Position numbers and translations under genes: made by a program
Part shown: positions 45,482 to 54,775 of the stretch, one piece after another
Layout: every line of letters begins with the position of its first letter
Position numbering within the stretch: position 1 is the stretch's first letter
Source of the DNA: Rhodoferax sp. GW822-FHT02A01
GTDB taxonomy: Bacteria > Pseudomonadota > Gammaproteobacteria > Burkholderiales > Burkholderiaceae_C
DNA length: 64,000 nucleotides
Direction of reading: 5' to 3'
NCBI RefSeq assembly: GCF_038784515.1
Contig: NZ_CP152376.1
Coordinates: forward strand, 3,968,001 to 4,032,000
The notes under the pieces: model-generated
The model's database searches: none
The model's input: the letters and a program-made list of their open reading frames with translations, nothing else
What the model was told of the DNA's origin: nothing

Positions 45482-47845
45482 ATGCCCAGTGCTACGTTGG
45501 AACCGATTGCAGCCTTGTCACCCGACCCGCGTACGCCGGTGGGTAGTTCTGCGCCTCTGGTTCCACTGGAGCCCCACAGCCAAGAGTCTCTGCACCTGCT
45601 GGATGAGCCGCAGGAGTGGAGTGCATTCAGCAGACCATCTGCCAAATTTCCCGGGTGCTGGGAGTCCAACGTCGTAATTGAAGGCATGCATTGCGCAGCC
45701 TGCAGTTTCACCGTGGAAGATGCAATCGCAGCGGTGCCTGGTGTAGTGCAGGTGCAGGTCAGTGCGGCCAGTCACCGTGCCAAGGTGCTGTGGTCGCCAC
45801 AGGACGTCAAGCCCTCTGCCTGGATGCAGGCGGTGCAGGGGCGTGGCTATCGCGCAATGCCGGGCAACGATGTATTTGCAAGCGAGAGGCGACGCGTGGA
45901 AACGCGCAAAGCCCTGTGGCGTTGGCTGGTGGCAGGCCTGTGCATGATGCAGGTGATGATGTACGCCTATCCGGCCTACACCGCCCATCCCGGAGATCTG
46001 TCCGGCGAGATGGAGCAGTTGTTGCGCTGGGCTTCCTGGGTTCTCTCTCTGCCGGTCATGCTGTTCTCCTGCGGGCCGTTCTTCGGCAATGCCCTGCGTG
46101 ACTTGCGTCGCGGCAGCATCAGCATGGATCTTCCCGTGGCGTTGGGCATTGCCATCACGTTTGCAGTCAGCACCTTCGGCACCTTCGAGCCTGCAAGCGT
46201 GTTCGGTCGCGAAGTGTATTTCGACTCGCTGACCATGTTTGTGTTCTTTCTGCTTACCGGTCGCTGGCTTGAATTGCGGCTGAGGGACAAGACGGCCGGG
46301 TCGCTGGAAGCGCTGATGAATCGCTTGCCGGAAAGCCTGGAGCGCTTGAATGCGCAGGGCGCTTTTGAGCGTGTGGCCGTACGCCGATTGCTGGTGGGCG
46401 ACCTAGTGCGCGTGCACCCAGGTGAAGCCTTTGCGGCCGATGGAGTGGTGGAGCAGGGTGAAACCCTGGTGGATGAAGCCTTGCTGACGGGTGAATCGCA
46501 TGCATTGCAGCGCGGTCCGGGATCGCAGGTGGTCGCCGGAAGCCACAACCTGAGCAGTACGGTGCAGGTGCGGGTGCAGGCGCTGGGTCAGGACACCCGG
46601 TTTGGTCAGATTGTGGACTTGATGCAAAGTGCGTCAACCACCAAACCGCGTACCGCTCAACTGGCCGACCGCATGGCCAAGCCTTTTCTCGTCGGTGTGC
46701 TGCTGGCTGCTGTACTGGCCTGTCTGTGGTGGTGGCAGACCGACCCCGAACGCGCCCTCATGGTGGCTGTGTCGGTGCTGGTGGTGACTTGCCCCTGCGC
46801 ACTGTCGCTGGCGACGCCGGCTGCCATGTTGGCCGCAGCCGGCAATATGGCCAGGAGCGGCGTGCTCGTGCGCAACTTGCAGGCGTTGGAGGCGCTTTCC
46901 GAAGTGGACACCGTGGTCTTCGACAAGACGGGCACGTTGACACGGGATACCTTGGCCTTGGCATATGTACAGACCCGCGCAGGAGTTTCCACCGCTCAGG
47001 CGGTTCAAATGGCCTCTGCGCTTGCGAAGCATTCATTGCACCCGGTTTCCAGGGCGCTTGTGGAGGCCAGTCTGCGGGACGTCTATAGCGCGACAGGCTG
47101 GTCCAGCGAAGGTGTTACCGAGCGGGCTGGGCAGGGCGTGGAAGGAATCGCGACCCTGGTTTCGGGCAATGCCGTCGAGCCTCTGAGCCTGCGTCTGGGG
47201 TCTGCCGCATTTTGCGGCGTCGCTTCCGAAGCGGCAGACTCGCCGCGCGTTTATTTGGCTGATCAACGGGGCTGGCTGGCAACATTCGAGGTCCGCGAGG
47301 AGTTGCGCGGTGAAGCGGCTGCAGCCATTGCCGCATTGCACTCGGCAGGTTTGCAGGTCCATTTGCTGTCCGGTGACTCGGAAGACTCGGTGCGCAGTGT
47401 GGCGTCCGAAGTTGGTATCGCGCACGCACGGGGCGGCTGTTCGCCAGCAGACAAGTTGGCAGCATTGCGTGCCATGCAGTCTGAAGGTCACCACGTGCTG
47501 ATGGTGGGTGACGGTCTGAATGATGGCCCCGTGTTGGCAGGTGCGCACGTGTCATTTGCATTTGGCAAGGCAGTGCCGCTGGCGCAGGCACAATCGGACT
47601 TTGTCGTTCTGGGGGATCAGCTGATGTCGGTAGTGCATTCGGTCCTGCTGGCGCGCAAGACATTGTCGGTGGTGCGTCAGAACCTGATTTGGGCACTGCT
47701 ATACAACGCGGCCTGCGTACCCTTGGCCATTGCCGGTTTGCTTCCAGCCTGGCTTGCCGGTCTGGGCATGGCGTGCAGCTCTTTGGTAGTCGTTGCCAAT
47801 GCATTGCGACTCTCCCGTGTGGAGAGTCTGCACAAAGGAATCTAA
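45482..47845 (+). CDS. ccoI: Copper-translocating P-type ATPase for cbb3 oxidase assembly
   Basis: Inner-membrane P1B ATPase (787 residues) supplying copper for CcoN. It has an N-terminal HMA domain with GMHCAACS (about 69-76), TM segments, the CPC motif TCPCALSLATP, phosphorylation site DKTGTLT and hinge GDGLNDGPVL. The first 65 residues before the HMA domain are weakly conserved. There is no ribosome binding site before the ATG, consistent with a leaderless mRNA (see the FNR box). The stop overlaps the ccoS start (TAATG). Confidence 0.93.
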   Translation: MPSATLEPIAALSPDPRTPVGSSAPLVPLEPHSQESLHLLDEPQEWSAFSRPSAKFPGCWESNVVIEGMHCAACSFTVEDAIAAVPGVVQVQVSAASHRAKVLWSPQDVKPSAWMQAVQGRGYRAMPGNDVFASERRRVETRKALWRWLVAGLCMMQVMMYAYPAYTAHPGDLSGEMEQLLRWASWVLSLPVMLFSCGPFFGNALRDLRRGSISMDLPVALGIAITFAVSTFGTFEPASVFGREVYFDSLTMFVFFLLTGRWLELRLRDKTAGSLEALMNRLPESLERLNAQGAFERVAVRRLLVGDLVRVHPGEAFAADGVVEQGETLVDEALLTGESHALQRGPGSQVVAGSHNLSSTVQVRVQALGQDTRFGQIVDLMQSASTTKPRTAQLADRMAKPFLVGVLLAAVLACLWWWQTDPERALMVAVSVLVVTCPCALSLATPAAMLAAAGNMARSGVLVRNLQALEALSEVDTVVFDKTGTLTRDTLALAYVQTRAGVSTAQAVQMASALAKHSLHPVSRALVEASLRDVYSATGWSSEGVTERAGQGVEGIATLVSGNAVEPLSLRLGSAAFCGVASEAADSPRVYLADQRGWLATFEVREELRGEAAAAIAALHSAGLQVHLLSGDSEDSVRSVASEVGIAHARGGCSPADKLAALRAMQSEGHHVLMVGDGLNDGPVLAGAHVSFAFGKAVPLAQAQSDFVVLGDQLMSVVHSVLLARKTLSVVRQNLIWALLYNAACVPLAIAGLLPAWLAGLGMACSSLVVVANALRLSRVESLHKGI

Positions 47846-47982
47846 TGGACATTCTTTATTTATTGATCCCGCTCTCAGTGGTGCTGGTGTTTTTCATCCT
47901 GGGGGGGCTCTGGTGGGCGATTGATCGCGGCCAGTTTGAAGACATCGAGCGCGAAGGTGAGCGGATCCTGAAAGATTCGTGA
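47845..47982 (+). CDS. ccoS: cbb3-type oxidase assembly protein CcoS
   Basis: A 45-residue single-TM protein: MDILYLLIPLSVVLVFFILG, then GLWWAIDRGQFEDIEREGERIL. This is the FixS/CcoS pattern. It overlaps ccoI by one base. It is needed for maturation of the oxidase together with CcoI. Confidence 0.93.
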   Translation: MDILYLLIPLSVVLVFFILGGLWWAIDRGQFEDIEREGERILKDS

Positions 47983-48040
47983 AAGTATCCAGGTCGTTTC
48001 ACAGGTATTCTCAGAAATTAGCAATGTTTCTTGTAGGGCT

Positions 48041-48054
48041 TTGATTTTGGTCAA
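48041..48054. promoter_or_regulatory. FNR/Anr box upstream of ccoN
   Basis: TTGAT-TTTG-GTCAA, one base from consensus, centre 48047.5. A class II start would be near 48089, leaving a 24-base leader with AGAGG before the ccoN ATG at 48113. Confidence 0.75.
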
Positions 48055-48112
48055 CCCCCTTTACGTCCCTTAACAAGAAACTCGGCACAGCGTTTTTATA
48101 GAAGAGGTAACT

Positions 48113-49549
48113 ATGGCATTTGCAAATCAGAAAGCCGAGCTATACAACGATACAGTTGTAAGGCAGTTCGCCGTCATGACGGTGGTTTGGGGGGTCGTGG
48201 GTATGCTGGTTGGCGTCATCATCGCCGCCCAACTGGCATGGCCCGAGCTCAATCTGGGGATCCCCTGGCTCACGTATGGGCGGCTGCGTCCGTTGCACAC
48301 CAATGCGGTGATTTTCGCTTTTGGCGGTTGCGGTCTTTTCGCAACCTGCTACTACGTGGTGCAGCGCACTTGCCAGGTTCGTATCTTCAGCGACAAACTG
48401 GCCGCTTTCACTTTCTGGGGATGGCAACTGGTCATTCTGCTGGCCGCCATCTCTTTGCCGCTTGGCTACACCGCCGGCAAGGAATACGCCGAGCTGGAGT
48501 GGCCCATCGACATCCTGATCACCGTGGTCTGGGTGGCGTTTGCCGTAGTCTTCTTCGGCACGGTGGGTACCCGCAAGGTGCGCCATATCTACGTGGCCAA
48601 CTGGTTCTACGGTGCCTTCATTCTGGCTGTGGCGATTCTGCACTTGGTCAACAGTGCGGAAATCCCGGTCGGCCCCATGAAGTCCTACTCGGCCTATGCC
48701 GGTGTGCAGGACGCCATGGTGCAATGGTGGTACGGCCACAATGCGGTGGGCTTCTTCCTGACAGCAGGCTTCCTGGGCATGATGTACTACTTCATTCCCA
48801 AGCAAGCTGGTCGTCCGGTCTACTCTTACCGTCTGTCCATCGTCCACTTCTGGGCGCTGATCTTCACGTACATGTGGGCGGGTCCTCACCACCTGCACTA
48901 CACCGCTCTGCCTGACTGGACCCAGTCCGTCGGTATGGTGTTCTCTCTGATTCTGCTGGCTCCCAGCTGGGGCGGCATGATCAACGGCATCATGACTTTG
49001 TCCGGCGCATGGCACAAACTGCGTGACGACCCGATCCTGCGCTTCCTGATCGTGTCCCTGTCCTTCTACGGCATGTCGACCTTCGAAGGTCCGATGATGT
49101 CCATCAAGACCGTCAACGCCCTGAGCCACTACACCGACTGGACCGTGGGCCACGTGCACTCCGGTGCTCTGGGCTGGGTGGGTCTGGTGACCATGGGTTC
49201 CATGTACTACCTGATTCCGAAGCTGTTCGGTCAGAAGCAGATGTACAGCGCCAAGGCTGTTGAAGTGCACTTCTGGACTGCCACCATCGGTATCGTGATC
49301 TACATCGCTGCGATGTGGATTGCCGGTGTGATGCAAGGTCTGATGTGGCGTGCCATCAACCCCGACGGCACCCTGACCTACACCTTCGTGGAAGCTGTGA
49401 AGGCAACCTATCCCTTCTACGTTCTGCGTCTGCTGGGTGGTCTGCTGTACCTGACCGGTATGGTGATCATGCTGTGGAACACCCTGATGACTGCTACCAA
49501 GGGCCGCGCCGTGAGCGTTGAAGTGCCTACCGCTGTGGCTCACGCTTGA
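48113..49549 (+). CDS. ccoN: cbb3-type cytochrome c oxidase subunit I
   Basis: The catalytic subunit holding haem b, haem b3 and CuB, embedded by about 12 TM helices. The 478-residue protein contains the haem ligand His in [17 protein letters not shown], the CuB/haem region [10 protein letters not shown] and [16 protein letters not shown], and the H in [11 protein letters not shown]. It is the first gene of the ccoNOQP operon and carries an FNR box upstream. Confidence 0.97.
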   Translation: MAFANQKAELYNDTVVRQFAVMTVVWGVVGMLVGVIIAAQLAWPELNLGIPWLTYGRLRPLHTNAVIFAFGGCGLFATCYYVVQRTCQVRIFSDKLAAFTFWGWQLVILLAAISLPLGYTAGKEYAELEWPIDILITVVWVAFAVVFFGTVGTRKVRHIYVANWFYGAFILAVAILHLVNSAEIPVGPMKSYSAYAGVQDAMVQWWYGHNAVGFFLTAGFLGMMYYFIPKQAGRPVYSYRLSIVHFWALIFTYMWAGPHHLHYTALPDWTQSVGMVFSLILLAPSWGGMINGIMTLSGAWHKLRDDPILRFLIVSLSFYGMSTFEGPMMSIKTVNALSHYTDWTVGHVHSGALGWVGLVTMGSMYYLIPKLFGQKQMYSAKAVEVHFWTATIGIVIYIAAMWIAGVMQGLMWRAINPDGTLTYTFVEAVKATYPFYVLRLLGGLLYLTGMVIMLWNTLMTATKGRAVSVEVPTAVAHA

Positions 49550-49562
49550 AGGAAATAGAAAC

Positions 49563-50183
49563 ATGTCCAATAACACTTCCGGCCTGTCTCACGAAAAGAT
49601 CGAGACAAGCAACTTTTTGATGATCGTGCTGATCCTGATCGTTCTGCTGTTTGGTGGTCTTGTGGAAATTGTTCCCCTGTTCTTCCAGAAGTCGACGACA
49701 GAGCCGCTCAAGGGCGTTCAGCCCTACACCGCACTGCAACTGGCTGGCCGCGACATTTACACCCGTGAAGGTTGCTACAACTGCCACTCGCAGATGATTC
49801 GTCCCTTCCGCGCAGAAACCCTGCGCTACGGACACTACTCGGTGGCCGGCGAGTCGGTGTACGACCACCCCTTCCAATGGGGTAGCAAGCGCACTGGTCC
49901 TGACCTGGCTCGCGTAGGTGCCAAGTACAGCGATGAATGGCATCGCATTCACCTGACCAATCCGCGCGACGTGGTTCCCGAGTCCAACATGCCTGCCTAC
50001 CCCTGGCTGGCCAAGAACCTGGTAGATGCTGAAGTGATGCCTGCGCACATGGCTGGTTTGCGCAAGGTTGGTGTGCCTTATACCGATGAGCAAATTGCCA
50101 AGTCGGTTGAGGAAGTCAAGGGCAAGACCGAGCTGGAAGCCGTGATTGCCTATCTGCAGTCCCTGGGACTGGCGCTGCGCTGA
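49563..50183 (+). CDS. ccoO: cbb3-type cytochrome c oxidase subunit II
   Basis: A 206-residue monohaem cytochrome c subunit with one N-terminal TM ([20 protein letters not shown]) and the haem site [12 protein letters not shown]; Met ligand likely in SNMPAYPWL. The ATG at 49563 begins the protein; a longer frame to 49518 overlaps ccoN. Confidence 0.97.
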   Translation: MSNNTSGLSHEKIETSNFLMIVLILIVLLFGGLVEIVPLFFQKSTTEPLKGVQPYTALQLAGRDIYTREGCYNCHSQMIRPFRAETLRYGHYSVAGESVYDHPFQWGSKRTGPDLARVGAKYSDEWHRIHLTNPRDVVPESNMPAYPWLAKNLVDAEVMPAHMAGLRKVGVPYTDEQIAKSVEEVKGKTELEAVIAYLQSLGLALR

Positions 50184-50200
50184 AAACGCTGGAGACCGAC

Positions 50201-50344
50201 ATGGATTTTGATATCAACACCCTGCGTGCCTTGGCAACTCTGGTCAGCTTTGTCACGTTCATTGGAATTGTGTGGTGGGCTTGGTCCAAGCGTCGCTCCA
50301 ACGACTTTTCTGAAGCAGCCAATTTGCCCTTTCAGCAAGACTGA
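50201..50344 (+). CDS. ccoQ: cbb3-type oxidase subunit CcoQ
   Basis: A 47-residue single-TM protein beginning MDFDINTLRALATLVSF, TM VTFIGIVWWAWSK, then a short polar tail. It sits between ccoO (17 bp) and ccoP (21 bp), the fixed position of ccoQ. It is short but its identity is clear from place and pattern. Confidence 0.92.
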   Translation: MDFDINTLRALATLVSFVTFIGIVWWAWSKRRSNDFSEAANLPFQQD

Positions 50345-50365
50345 TCTACCCCAATAGGATTCATC

Positions 50366-51280
50366 ATGAGTGACTTTGTAAGTAATTTTTGGTCCGTGTA
50401 TGTGGCTGGCATTACTATTTTTTCCATAGCGGCCTGCGTGTTGCTGCTGTGGTTCAGTGGTAAAGCCAAGGCAATGACCTCCCACGACAACACCACCGGA
50501 CACGTGTGGGACGGCGACCTGCGTGAAATGAACAACCCCCTGCCACGCTGGTGGGTGGGCCTGTTCGTCATCACCATCATCTTTGCAGCCGTGTACCTTT
50601 CTCTGTACCCCGGTCTGGGCAGCTCTCCTGGCAGCTCCGGCTGGACGTCGCATGGACAGTATGACGCCGAGGTTGCCAAGGGCAATGCCGAAGTGGCGCC
50701 TATCTACGCCAAGTTCATGGCCATGAAGGTGGAGGACGTTGCCAAGGATCCCCAGGCACATGCCATTGGTGAACGTCTGTTCATGAACAACTGCTCGCAG
50801 TGCCATGGCTCCGATGCGCGTGGCGGCAAGGGCTTCCCCAACCTGACTGACAATGACTGGCTCCATGGTGGCACACCCGAGAAAATCGTGGAAACCATCA
50901 CCAAGGGCCGTGTTGGCAACATGCCTTCGATGGCAGCCGCAGTGGGCACTTCTGACGACGTCAAGAATGTTGCCAACTATGTGCTGAGCCTGTCTGGCAG
51001 CCCGCACGACTCCGTGCGTGCCAACCTGGGCAAGGAAAAGTTCGGTGTGTGCGCTGCATGCCACGGCCCAGACGGTAAGGGTATGCAAGCGGTGGGCTCT
51101 GCCAACCTGACCGACAACATCTGGTTGCACGGTTTTGGTGAGCAGGCCATCATCAACATGATCACCAACGGCAAGACCAACATCATGCCCGCTCAGGAAA
51201 ATAAGCTCAGTCCTGAGCAGATCCATGTTGTGGCTTCTTATGTCTGGGGTCTGTCCAACCTGGGCACTGCTCAGCAGTAA
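50366..51280 (+). CDS. ccoP: cbb3-type cytochrome c oxidase subunit III (dihaem)
   Basis: A 304-residue dihaem cytochrome c subunit: N-terminal TM helices (VYVAGITIFSIAACVLLLW and WVGLFVITIIFAAVYLSLYP), then two haem sites NCSQCHG and VCAACHG. It passes electrons to CcoO and CcoN. A hairpin lies downstream at 51303. Confidence 0.97.
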   Translation: MSDFVSNFWSVYVAGITIFSIAACVLLLWFSGKAKAMTSHDNTTGHVWDGDLREMNNPLPRWWVGLFVITIIFAAVYLSLYPGLGSSPGSSGWTSHGQYDAEVAKGNAEVAPIYAKFMAMKVEDVAKDPQAHAIGERLFMNNCSQCHGSDARGGKGFPNLTDNDWLHGGTPEKIVETITKGRVGNMPSMAAAVGTSDDVKNVANYVLSLSGSPHDSVRANLGKEKFGVCAACHGPDGKGMQAVGSANLTDNIWLHGFGEQAIINMITNGKTNIMPAQENKLSPEQIHVVASYVWGLSNLGTAQQ

Positions 51281-51302
51281 GTCGACTCAGTAGCAGCTTC
51301 TA

Positions 51303-51350
51303 CCCTGGCAGTGTTTCGAGTCCTGACTCGAAGTCCTGCCGGGGTTTTCT
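51303..51350 (+). terminator. Hairpin terminator after ccoNOQP
   Basis: Inner perfect stem TTCGAGTC/GACTCGAA and an outer CCCTGGCAG/CTGCCGGGG pairing, followed by TTTTCTCTTTC. It probably attenuates transcription before the FixH-like gene. Confidence 0.7.
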
Positions 51351-51379
51351 CTTTCAAGTATTGAATGCAAGGAACCGAT

Positions 51380-51655
51380 ATGAGTCAGCTCGCCAATGCA
51401 CCAGAAGCCAAACCATGGTGGAAGTTCGGTCACGTATGGATGGTTGTGGCAGGTCCTGCCATCGTTGTTGTGGCAAGTTTTATCACGCTGTACCTGGCCA
51501 TCAGCCGACCAGATCCTGTAACGGATGAAAACTACTACCAGAAGGGACTGGAAATCAACAAGACGCTAGGTGGTACACCGTCCAGTGCCGCACCTGCGAT
51601 GGCTGCAAGGAATCACGCAGCTACTGGCGTCCCCAAGCCTGTGGACGCCCCCTGA
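51380..51655 (+). CDS. Short FixH/CcoH-like protein
   Basis: A 91-residue protein with one TM (VWMVVAGPAIVVVASFITLYL) and the FixH signature SRPDPVTDENYYQKGLEINKTL, ending in an Ala/Pro-rich tail. FixH/CcoH binds cbb3 subunits during assembly. The size is below the classical FixH length, as only the TM and the signature are retained. The ATG at 51380 follows AAGGAA. ccoG, often between ccoP and this gene, is absent. Confidence 0.8.
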   Translation: MSQLANAPEAKPWWKFGHVWMVVAGPAIVVVASFITLYLAISRPDPVTDENYYQKGLEINKTLGGTPSSAAPAMAARNHAATGVPKPVDAP

Positions 51656-51662
51656 ACGCTAC

Positions 51663-52451
51663 TTAGCTGCAAACCTTCGGGTTGACGATTTCACGCAGCG
51701 CGTCCGTGTTCAGAATGCGGACGTGGCGTTGTTTGACCTCGACGATGTTTTCTTCGACGAACTTGGAGAAGGTGCGGCTGACCGTCTCCAGCTTGAGGCC
51801 CAGGTAGCTGCCAATTTCTTCACGCGTCATGCGCAGGACCAGCTCCGATTGAGAGAATCCGCGAGCGTGCAGACGCTGCACCAGGTTGAGCAGGAACGCC
51901 GCCAGGCGTTCTTCAGCGCGCATGCTTCCGAGCAGAAGCATCACGCCATTTTCGCGCACGATTTCCCGGCTCAAAATTTTGTGCACGTGGCGCTGCAGCG
52001 CTGAAACCTCGCGCGACAGCTCTTCAATCTTTTCAAAAGGCATGACGCACACTTCTGCGTCTTCCAGTGCTACGGCGTCGCAGGTGTGGTGCTCCTGGAC
52101 GATGCCGTCCAGGCCAACAATTTCGCCTGCCATCTGAAAACCCGTCACTTGGTCGCGGCCATCTTCGGAGGCAACGCAGGTCTTGAAGAAACCTGTGCGG
52201 ATCGCATACAGGCTGGTGAATCTCTCGCCATTGCGAAACAGTGTGGCGCCGCGCTTGACTTTGCGGCGACTGCCCACCACTTCGTCAATACGCTCCAATT
52301 CGGAAGGGGTCAGCCCCAGGGGCATACACAGTTCACGCAGATTGCAGTTGGAACAAGCGACCTTGATGCCGTGGGCACTCATTTCAACCACGTTGCCCGC
52401 CGGCCTGATGGAAATCGCGGGATGGGCTTCATCCGGTAGATATGCGTTCAT
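51663..52451 (-). CDS. fnr: FNR-type oxygen-sensing regulator
   Basis: A 262-residue CRP/FNR family activator. Cys33, Cys36, Cys42 (CSNCNLRELC) and Cys124 (HHTCDAV) match the [4Fe-4S] ligands of FNR, which senses oxygen by cluster loss. The C-terminal HTH reads TREEIGSYLGLKLETVSRTFSKF with the E..SR recognition residues that read TTGAT-N4-ATCAA. It is convergent with the FixH-like gene. A box-like site 20 bases before the ATG suggests autoregulation. Confidence 0.95.
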   Translation of the reverse strand: MNAYLPDEAHPAISIRPAGNVVEMSAHGIKVACSNCNLRELCMPLGLTPSELERIDEVVGSRRKVKRGATLFRNGERFTSLYAIRTGFFKTCVASEDGRDQVTGFQMAGEIVGLDGIVQEHHTCDAVALEDAEVCVMPFEKIEELSREVSALQRHVHKILSREIVRENGVMLLLGSMRAEERLAAFLLNLVQRLHARGFSQSELVLRMTREEIGSYLGLKLETVSRTFSKFVEENIVEVKQRHVRILNTDALREIVNPKVCS

Positions 52452-52470
52452 GTGTTCTTCCTTATCTCAC

Positions 52471-52484
52471 CTGATCCAAATCAA
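52471..52484. promoter_or_regulatory. FNR box near the fnr start (probable autorepression)
   Basis: CTGAT-CCAA-ATCAA, one mismatch to consensus. It lies 20-33 bases before the fnr ATG, too close for activation, so binding would block the fnr promoter. Confidence 0.6.
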
Positions 52485-52523
52485 TTATGAACCTAAATTT
52501 CGAAATGTCATGTATTCGAGACC

Positions 52524-52537
52524 TTGATTCACATCAA
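52524..52537. promoter_or_regulatory. FNR box upstream of hemN
   Basis: TTGAT-TCAC-ATCAA, a perfect consensus, centre 52530.5. A class II start would be near 52572, giving a 19-base leader containing CTGGAG before the hemN ATG at 52591. Confidence 0.85.
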
Positions 52538-52590
52538 ACTATCTGTTTGCATCTTCAGGCACATTGTCGGGGATATGTCCTGGAGTACCT

Positions 52591-53985
52591 ATGAATTCTG
52601 TCGTATCCCCCGTCACCGAAGACTTGCTGCGCCAATACGACGTTTCCGGCCCGCGCTACACCTCGTATCCTACCGCCGACCGCTTCGTTGAGGCCTTCAA
52701 TGCAGAAGATTATTCTCAGGCACTGACACAACGCCGCAGCGGGCCTGCTGCTTTGGCATTGCCGCTTTCGCTTTACATACATATCCCATTCTGCGAGTCG
52801 CTGTGCTACTACTGCGCATGCAACAAGATCATCACCAAGCACCACGAAAAGGCTGCCGAATACCTGACTTACCTGGAAAAAGAGGTGGCTTTGCATACCC
52901 AGCTGATTGGAACTGCACAGTCCGTAAGCCAGTTGCACCTGGGCGGAGGCAGCCCCACCTTTCTGAGCGACGATGAGCTTCGTGCCGTCATGGCGATGCT
53001 CAAGCGCAATTTCACCTTTGTCCCTGGTGGGGAATACTCCATTGAAATAGATCCCCGCACCATCGATGCCGAGCGGCTGGATACCCTGGCCGAGCTGGGC
53101 TTCAACCGCCTGAGCTTCGGCGTGCAGGATTTTGACCCGGCGGTCCAGAAGGCCGTGCACCGTGTGCAGCCAGCCGAGCAGGTCTTCTCCTTGGTGGCAG
53201 ATGCGCGCAGCCGTGGGTTTGAATCCATCAATGTAGATCTCATCTACGGCCTGCCCAAGCAAAGCCCTGAGTCGATTGAGCGGACCATTGCCCAGATCAT
53301 CGAGCTGCGTCCGGATCGCATCGCTTTGTACGCCTACGCCCATCTGCCGGAACGCTTCAAACCGCAGCGCCGCATCAACATTGCCGAGATACCGAGCGGC
53401 GGCTCCAAGATTTCCATGCTGTCACGTTCCATGGCCGCACTGATGGAGGCCGGCTACGTCTATGTGGGCATGGACCATTTCGCCTTGCCGGACGACGCGC
53501 TGGCCGTGGCTAAGCGCCAGGGACGTTTGCATCGCAACTTCCAGGGCTACAGCACGCAGCCCGATTGCGATCTGATCGCCCTGGGTGTTTCGAGCATTGG
53601 GCGAATCGGCGCTACCTACAGCCAGAATGCCAAGACGCTGGAAGAGTATTACGACGCCCTGGACCAGGGGCGCTTTCCCATTGTCCGCGGGTTGGCCTTG
53701 ACCCGGGACGATCTGGTGCGTCGAGCCGTCATCATGGCGCTTATGTGCCAGGGGCAGGTTCAATATGAATCGATTGAGCTGGCCTACCTGATCGAGTTCA
53801 ACAGCTACTTTGCCAAGGAGTTGGAAGTCCTGCGTACGCTGGTGGACCAAGGTTTGGTGGTGCTGGAGGAAAGTGCGATCCAGGTCACCGCCAAGGGCTG
53901 GTTCTTCGTGCGTGCCGTGGCCATGGTGTTTGACCGCTACCTGCAAACTGACCGTACCCGCGCCAAGTTCTCCAAGATCATTTAG
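52591..53985 (+). CDS. hemN: Oxygen-independent coproporphyrinogen III dehydrogenase
   Basis: Radical SAM enzyme of haem synthesis used when oxygen is low. The 464-residue protein has the Fe-S motif CESLCYYCACN (C-x3-C-x2-C plus Cys) preceded by YIHIPF, the GGGSPTFL SAM-binding region and the HemN C domain. The ATG at 52591 follows CTGGAG. It is controlled by the FNR box at 52524, matching the demand of cbb3 oxidase for haem. Confidence 0.96.
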   Translation: MNSVVSPVTEDLLRQYDVSGPRYTSYPTADRFVEAFNAEDYSQALTQRRSGPAALALPLSLYIHIPFCESLCYYCACNKIITKHHEKAAEYLTYLEKEVALHTQLIGTAQSVSQLHLGGGSPTFLSDDELRAVMAMLKRNFTFVPGGEYSIEIDPRTIDAERLDTLAELGFNRLSFGVQDFDPAVQKAVHRVQPAEQVFSLVADARSRGFESINVDLIYGLPKQSPESIERTIAQIIELRPDRIALYAYAHLPERFKPQRRINIAEIPSGGSKISMLSRSMAALMEAGYVYVGMDHFALPDDALAVAKRQGRLHRNFQGYSTQPDCDLIALGVSSIGRIGATYSQNAKTLEEYYDALDQGRFPIVRGLALTRDDLVRRAVIMALMCQGQVQYESIELAYLIEFNSYFAKELEVLRTLVDQGLVVLEESAIQVTAKGWFFVRAVAMVFDRYLQTDRTRAKFSKII

Positions 53986-53994
53986 CATCGAAGA

Positions 53995-54684
53995 ATGCAA
54001 TTTTCCTTGGGCGCCACGGCGCTGTTGATGGGGCTTGCCGGCGGCCCCCATTGCGTCGCCATGTGTGGCGCCGCCTGCGCCGGCATTGGTCAGGCGGCCG
54101 GAGCCCGCAAGAACCCGGCAATATTGAGCTTTCAACTCGGGCGCATCGTGGGTTACTCCGCTTTGGGTGCCTTGGCTGCCGCCAGCATGCAGGGGCTGGG
54201 CTGGATGACCATCCAATCCGCGGCTCTGCGACCGGTCTGGAGCATGTTCCATGTGGCCGCCATGTTGCTTGGACTGGTGCTGCTGATCCGCGCCCAACAA
54301 CCCATCTGGCTGGAGTCTGCTGGGCGGCGCATCTGGGCGCGCGCCAAGGCTTTGGGCGCCGGAGCGGGCGGTGCACCGCTGCTGCTGGGAACGTTGTGGG
54401 CCTTGTTGCCCTGCGGGTTGCTGTATTCCGCCTTGCTGGTTGCCGCCATGGCTGGCGGTCCGTTGGATGGCGCTCTGGTCATGGCGCTGTTTGCATTGGG
54501 TACCAGTGTCACCATGACTGCCGCACCTTGGCTCTGGCTCAAGCTGCGTGGCAGCGGTCGAATGGGGGGCAGCAGTGGTGCTTGGGGCGTTCGGTTGGCT
54601 GGATTGGCTTTGGCGGTCAGTTCCGGTTGGGCCTTGTGGATGGGCCTGATGCATAACACGGCGCCCTGGTGCGTCAACCCCTGA
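53995..54684 (+). CDS. Sulfite exporter TauE/SafE-type (DsbD_2) membrane protein
   Basis: A 229-residue protein with about six TM helices, starting LGATALLMGLAGGPHCVAMCG, with the cysteine pattern typical of the DsbD_2/UreH-like group (PF13386) and WALLPCGLLYSALLVAAMAG. Genes of this type often accompany cbb3 clusters and are proposed to handle copper or electrons during maturation. It begins nine bases after hemN and is probably cotranscribed. Confidence 0.82.
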   Translation: MQFSLGATALLMGLAGGPHCVAMCGAACAGIGQAAGARKNPAILSFQLGRIVGYSALGALAAASMQGLGWMTIQSAALRPVWSMFHVAAMLLGLVLLIRAQQPIWLESAGRRIWARAKALGAGAGGAPLLLGTLWALLPCGLLYSALLVAAMAGGPLDGALVMALFALGTSVTMTAAPWLWLKLRGSGRMGGSSGAWGVRLAGLALAVSSGWALWMGLMHNTAPWCVNP

Positions 54685-54775
54685 TCGCCGGTGCCGAGCC
54701 CTTAGCCGAGGCCGGAAATGCCAGCCATGGTCTAATTTAGCCCCTTGGCACCACCCCCATTTTTCTGGTTTTGAA

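Noticed and set aside
48140..49576. Minus-strand frame of about 478 codons opposite ccoN
   Set aside because: Antisense shadow of ccoN with no recognisable domain and a His/Gly/Gln-rich composition.
53422..54654. Minus-strand frame of about 410 codons opposite hemN and the TauE/SafE gene
   Set aside because: Low-complexity Gln/His/Gly composition and spans two real genes on the other strand.
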